DNA of 6,467 nucleotides, from assembly GCA_934572445.1 (NCBI GenBank), contig CAKTLD010000104.1, positions 1-6,467 of the forward strand, in the 5' to 3' direction. Under the pieces are notes generated by a model. It searched no databases, had not been told where the DNA came from, and saw only the letters and a program-made list of their open reading frames with translations. How positions within the stretch are numbered: position 1 is the first letter of the stretch; each line of letters opens with the position of its first letter. Below are positions 5,389 to 6,467 of this stretch, piece after piece. Position numbers and translations under genes: made by a program. Source of the DNA: an uncultured Oscillospiraceae bacterium (GTDB lineage Bacteria > Bacillota > Clostridia > Oscillospirales > Oscillospiraceae).

Positions 5389-6390
5389 ATGATTGATTTG
5401 TTGTCCAGCGGCATGGCAGTGGTCTTTGCCCCCAAAATGTTCATCCTCATCATCTTCGCGGTCTTCCTCGGCACGCTCTTCGGCGCGCTGCCCGGCGTTT
5501 CCGCGACGATGGCGGTCACCCTCGGCATCCCCTTCACCTATAAGATGGACGCGGTCAGCGCCATCGCCTTTCTCGTCGCCATCTACTGCGCGTCCATCAC
5601 CGGCGGCGGCATGACGGCTATCCTCTTCAAGATCCCCGGCGTGCCATCCAGCGCGCCGACCACCTACGACGGCTATCCCATGGCCCAGCGGGGCGAGGCG
5701 GGCAAGGCGCTCGGCATCCAGCTCATCTGCTCGGCATTCGGCGGCATGTTCGCGGCAATCTGTATGCTGCTGCTCAGCCCCCAGCTGACACAGGCGGCGC
5801 TGAGCTTCGGCCCCTCCGAGTTGTTTGCCATTTCGTTCATGGGGCTCTCCATCCTCACGAGCCTTGAGACCGACAACATCTGCCGCACCATCATCTCCGG
5901 TCTTCTCGGCCTGCTGCTCGCCTGCATCGGCCTCGATCCGCTGCTCGGCGTGCCCCGTCTGACCTTCGGCACCCGTTTCCTCACCTCCGGCATCGAGATG
6001 ATCCCCGTGATGATCGGCTTCTTTGCGGTTACTGAGGTCTTGAAGCAGACCAACAAGCCCGCGAAGCTTACCGCTGTAGGCAAGGAGGGTAGCGGTATGT
6101 CCGCCAAGCTTCCCACCGCCAAGGAAATTTGGTCCCTTAAGGGTATCATCGCTCGCTGCTCCGTGCTCGGCACGGTCATCGGCATCCTGCCCGGCGCGGG
6201 TGCGACTATTGCGTCCTTCCTTTGCTATTCCACCGAGCAGAAGATCTCCAAGACCCCTGAAAAATTCGGCACCGGCTGCGCCGAGGGCATCGCCGCACCG
6301 GAGACCGGCAACAACGCCGCGACCGGCGGCTCCATGGTGCCTCTGCTCAGTCTGGGCATCCCCGGCGGCAACGCTGCGGCCATCATGATG
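5389..6390 (+). pseudogene. tctA: TctA-family large permease subunit, interrupted after residue 334
   Basis: The ATG at 5389 follows GGGAGG with about eight bases of spacing, 14 bp after tctB. The protein is a multi-spanning permease with both signature halves of the family: GALPGVSATMA (32-42) with SITGGGMTAILFKIPGVPSS and TTYDGYPMA (69-99), and GILPGAGATIAS (265-276) with ETGNNAATGGSMVPLLSLGIPGG (about 305-327). TctA proteins are usually about 500 aa; this is the main channel for ion-coupled carboxylate uptake. Homology stops at AAAIMM (334). The frame stays open to the window end but the following residues (LKCSPSQGHFHLTHSG...) are hydrophilic and unlike the membrane segment expected here. 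The DNA changes character at the same point and resembles an insertion-sequence end. I infer disruption of the last third of the gene; a contig-edge misjoin would look the same. Confidence 0.82.
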
Positions 6391-6467
6391 TTAAAGTGCT
6401 CCCCAAGTCAAGGACATTTTCATTTGACCCATAGCGGCAGCATACCGGCGGGGTACTCACCTGTGGT
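6391..6467. mobile_element. Possible end of an insertion sequence (IS3-like) inside tctA
   Basis: Just where TctA homology ends, the sequence reads AAAGTGCTCCCC, then AAGTC, then AAGGACA. From memory this recalls the terminal repeats of IS3-family, IS150-group elements (an ACTGCxCCC core followed by a GGACA block). The tip is somewhere between 6386 and 6391. On the minus strand the next 45 bp hold a short open frame that ends at TGA (6422-6420); on the plus strand the run-on frame is not protein-like. No transposase motif is visible in 77 bp, and the other end and any target duplication are outside the window. The junction is well supported; the family name is a guess. Confidence 0.42.

Overview
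The window looks like chromosomal DNA of a fairly GC-rich Clostridia-type Firmicute (Oscillospiraceae-like is my guess). The reasons are the strong AGGAGG-type ribosome binding sites, two secreted proteins with Gram-positive lipoprotein signals (LTAC, LASC), GC-rich third codon positions, and TGA used as an ordinary stop. The taxon is inferred from style, not from a marker gene.

Layout. (1) Positions 1-1650 are less GC-rich and hold a minus-strand pair: a winged-helix DNA-binding protein, then an ArpU/sigma-region-4-like regulator overlapping it by 20 bp. Downstream of them is a compact 111-nt inverted-repeat structure that folds as a three-way junction and contains the pair's terminator. This block looks like accessory (prophage or integrative element) DNA. 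Its right end abuts the next gene head to head, and the winged-helix protein appears to have lost its N-terminus there. (2) 1711-2388 is a chloramphenicol-acetyltransferase-like gene (+) with an intact active-site motif but an in-frame TGA at codon 93. (3) 2481-2798 is a small lipoprotein (+), which converges through a 16-bp bidirectional terminator on (4) an OmpR/PhoB-type response regulator (-, 2890-3579) with no kinase in view. (5) A divergent intergenic region holds a good minus-strand promoter, three TTAAG(G/A)T repeats and a 7-9-7 palindrome. It leads into (6) a tctC-tctB-tctA operon (+) for a tripartite tricarboxylate transporter (TTT): substrate-binding lipoprotein, small membrane subunit and large membrane subunit.

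How the parts work together. TctC would capture a carboxylate outside the cell and TctB/TctA would carry it in by ion-coupled transport. The divergent regulator is a plausible but unproven controller. A strong hairpin between tctC and tctB could keep the binding protein in excess.

The operon looks damaged. TctC seems to lack about 31 residues in its first ligand-binding loop and helix, and tctA loses homology after residue 334, where sequence resembling an insertion-sequence end begins and runs to the window edge. With the CAT nonsense codon and the clipped winged-helix gene, at least four separate lesions or junctions lie in 6.5 kb. I see no CRISPR array, tRNA, rRNA or complete transposase. 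The least explained element is the three-way-junction structure at 1-111.
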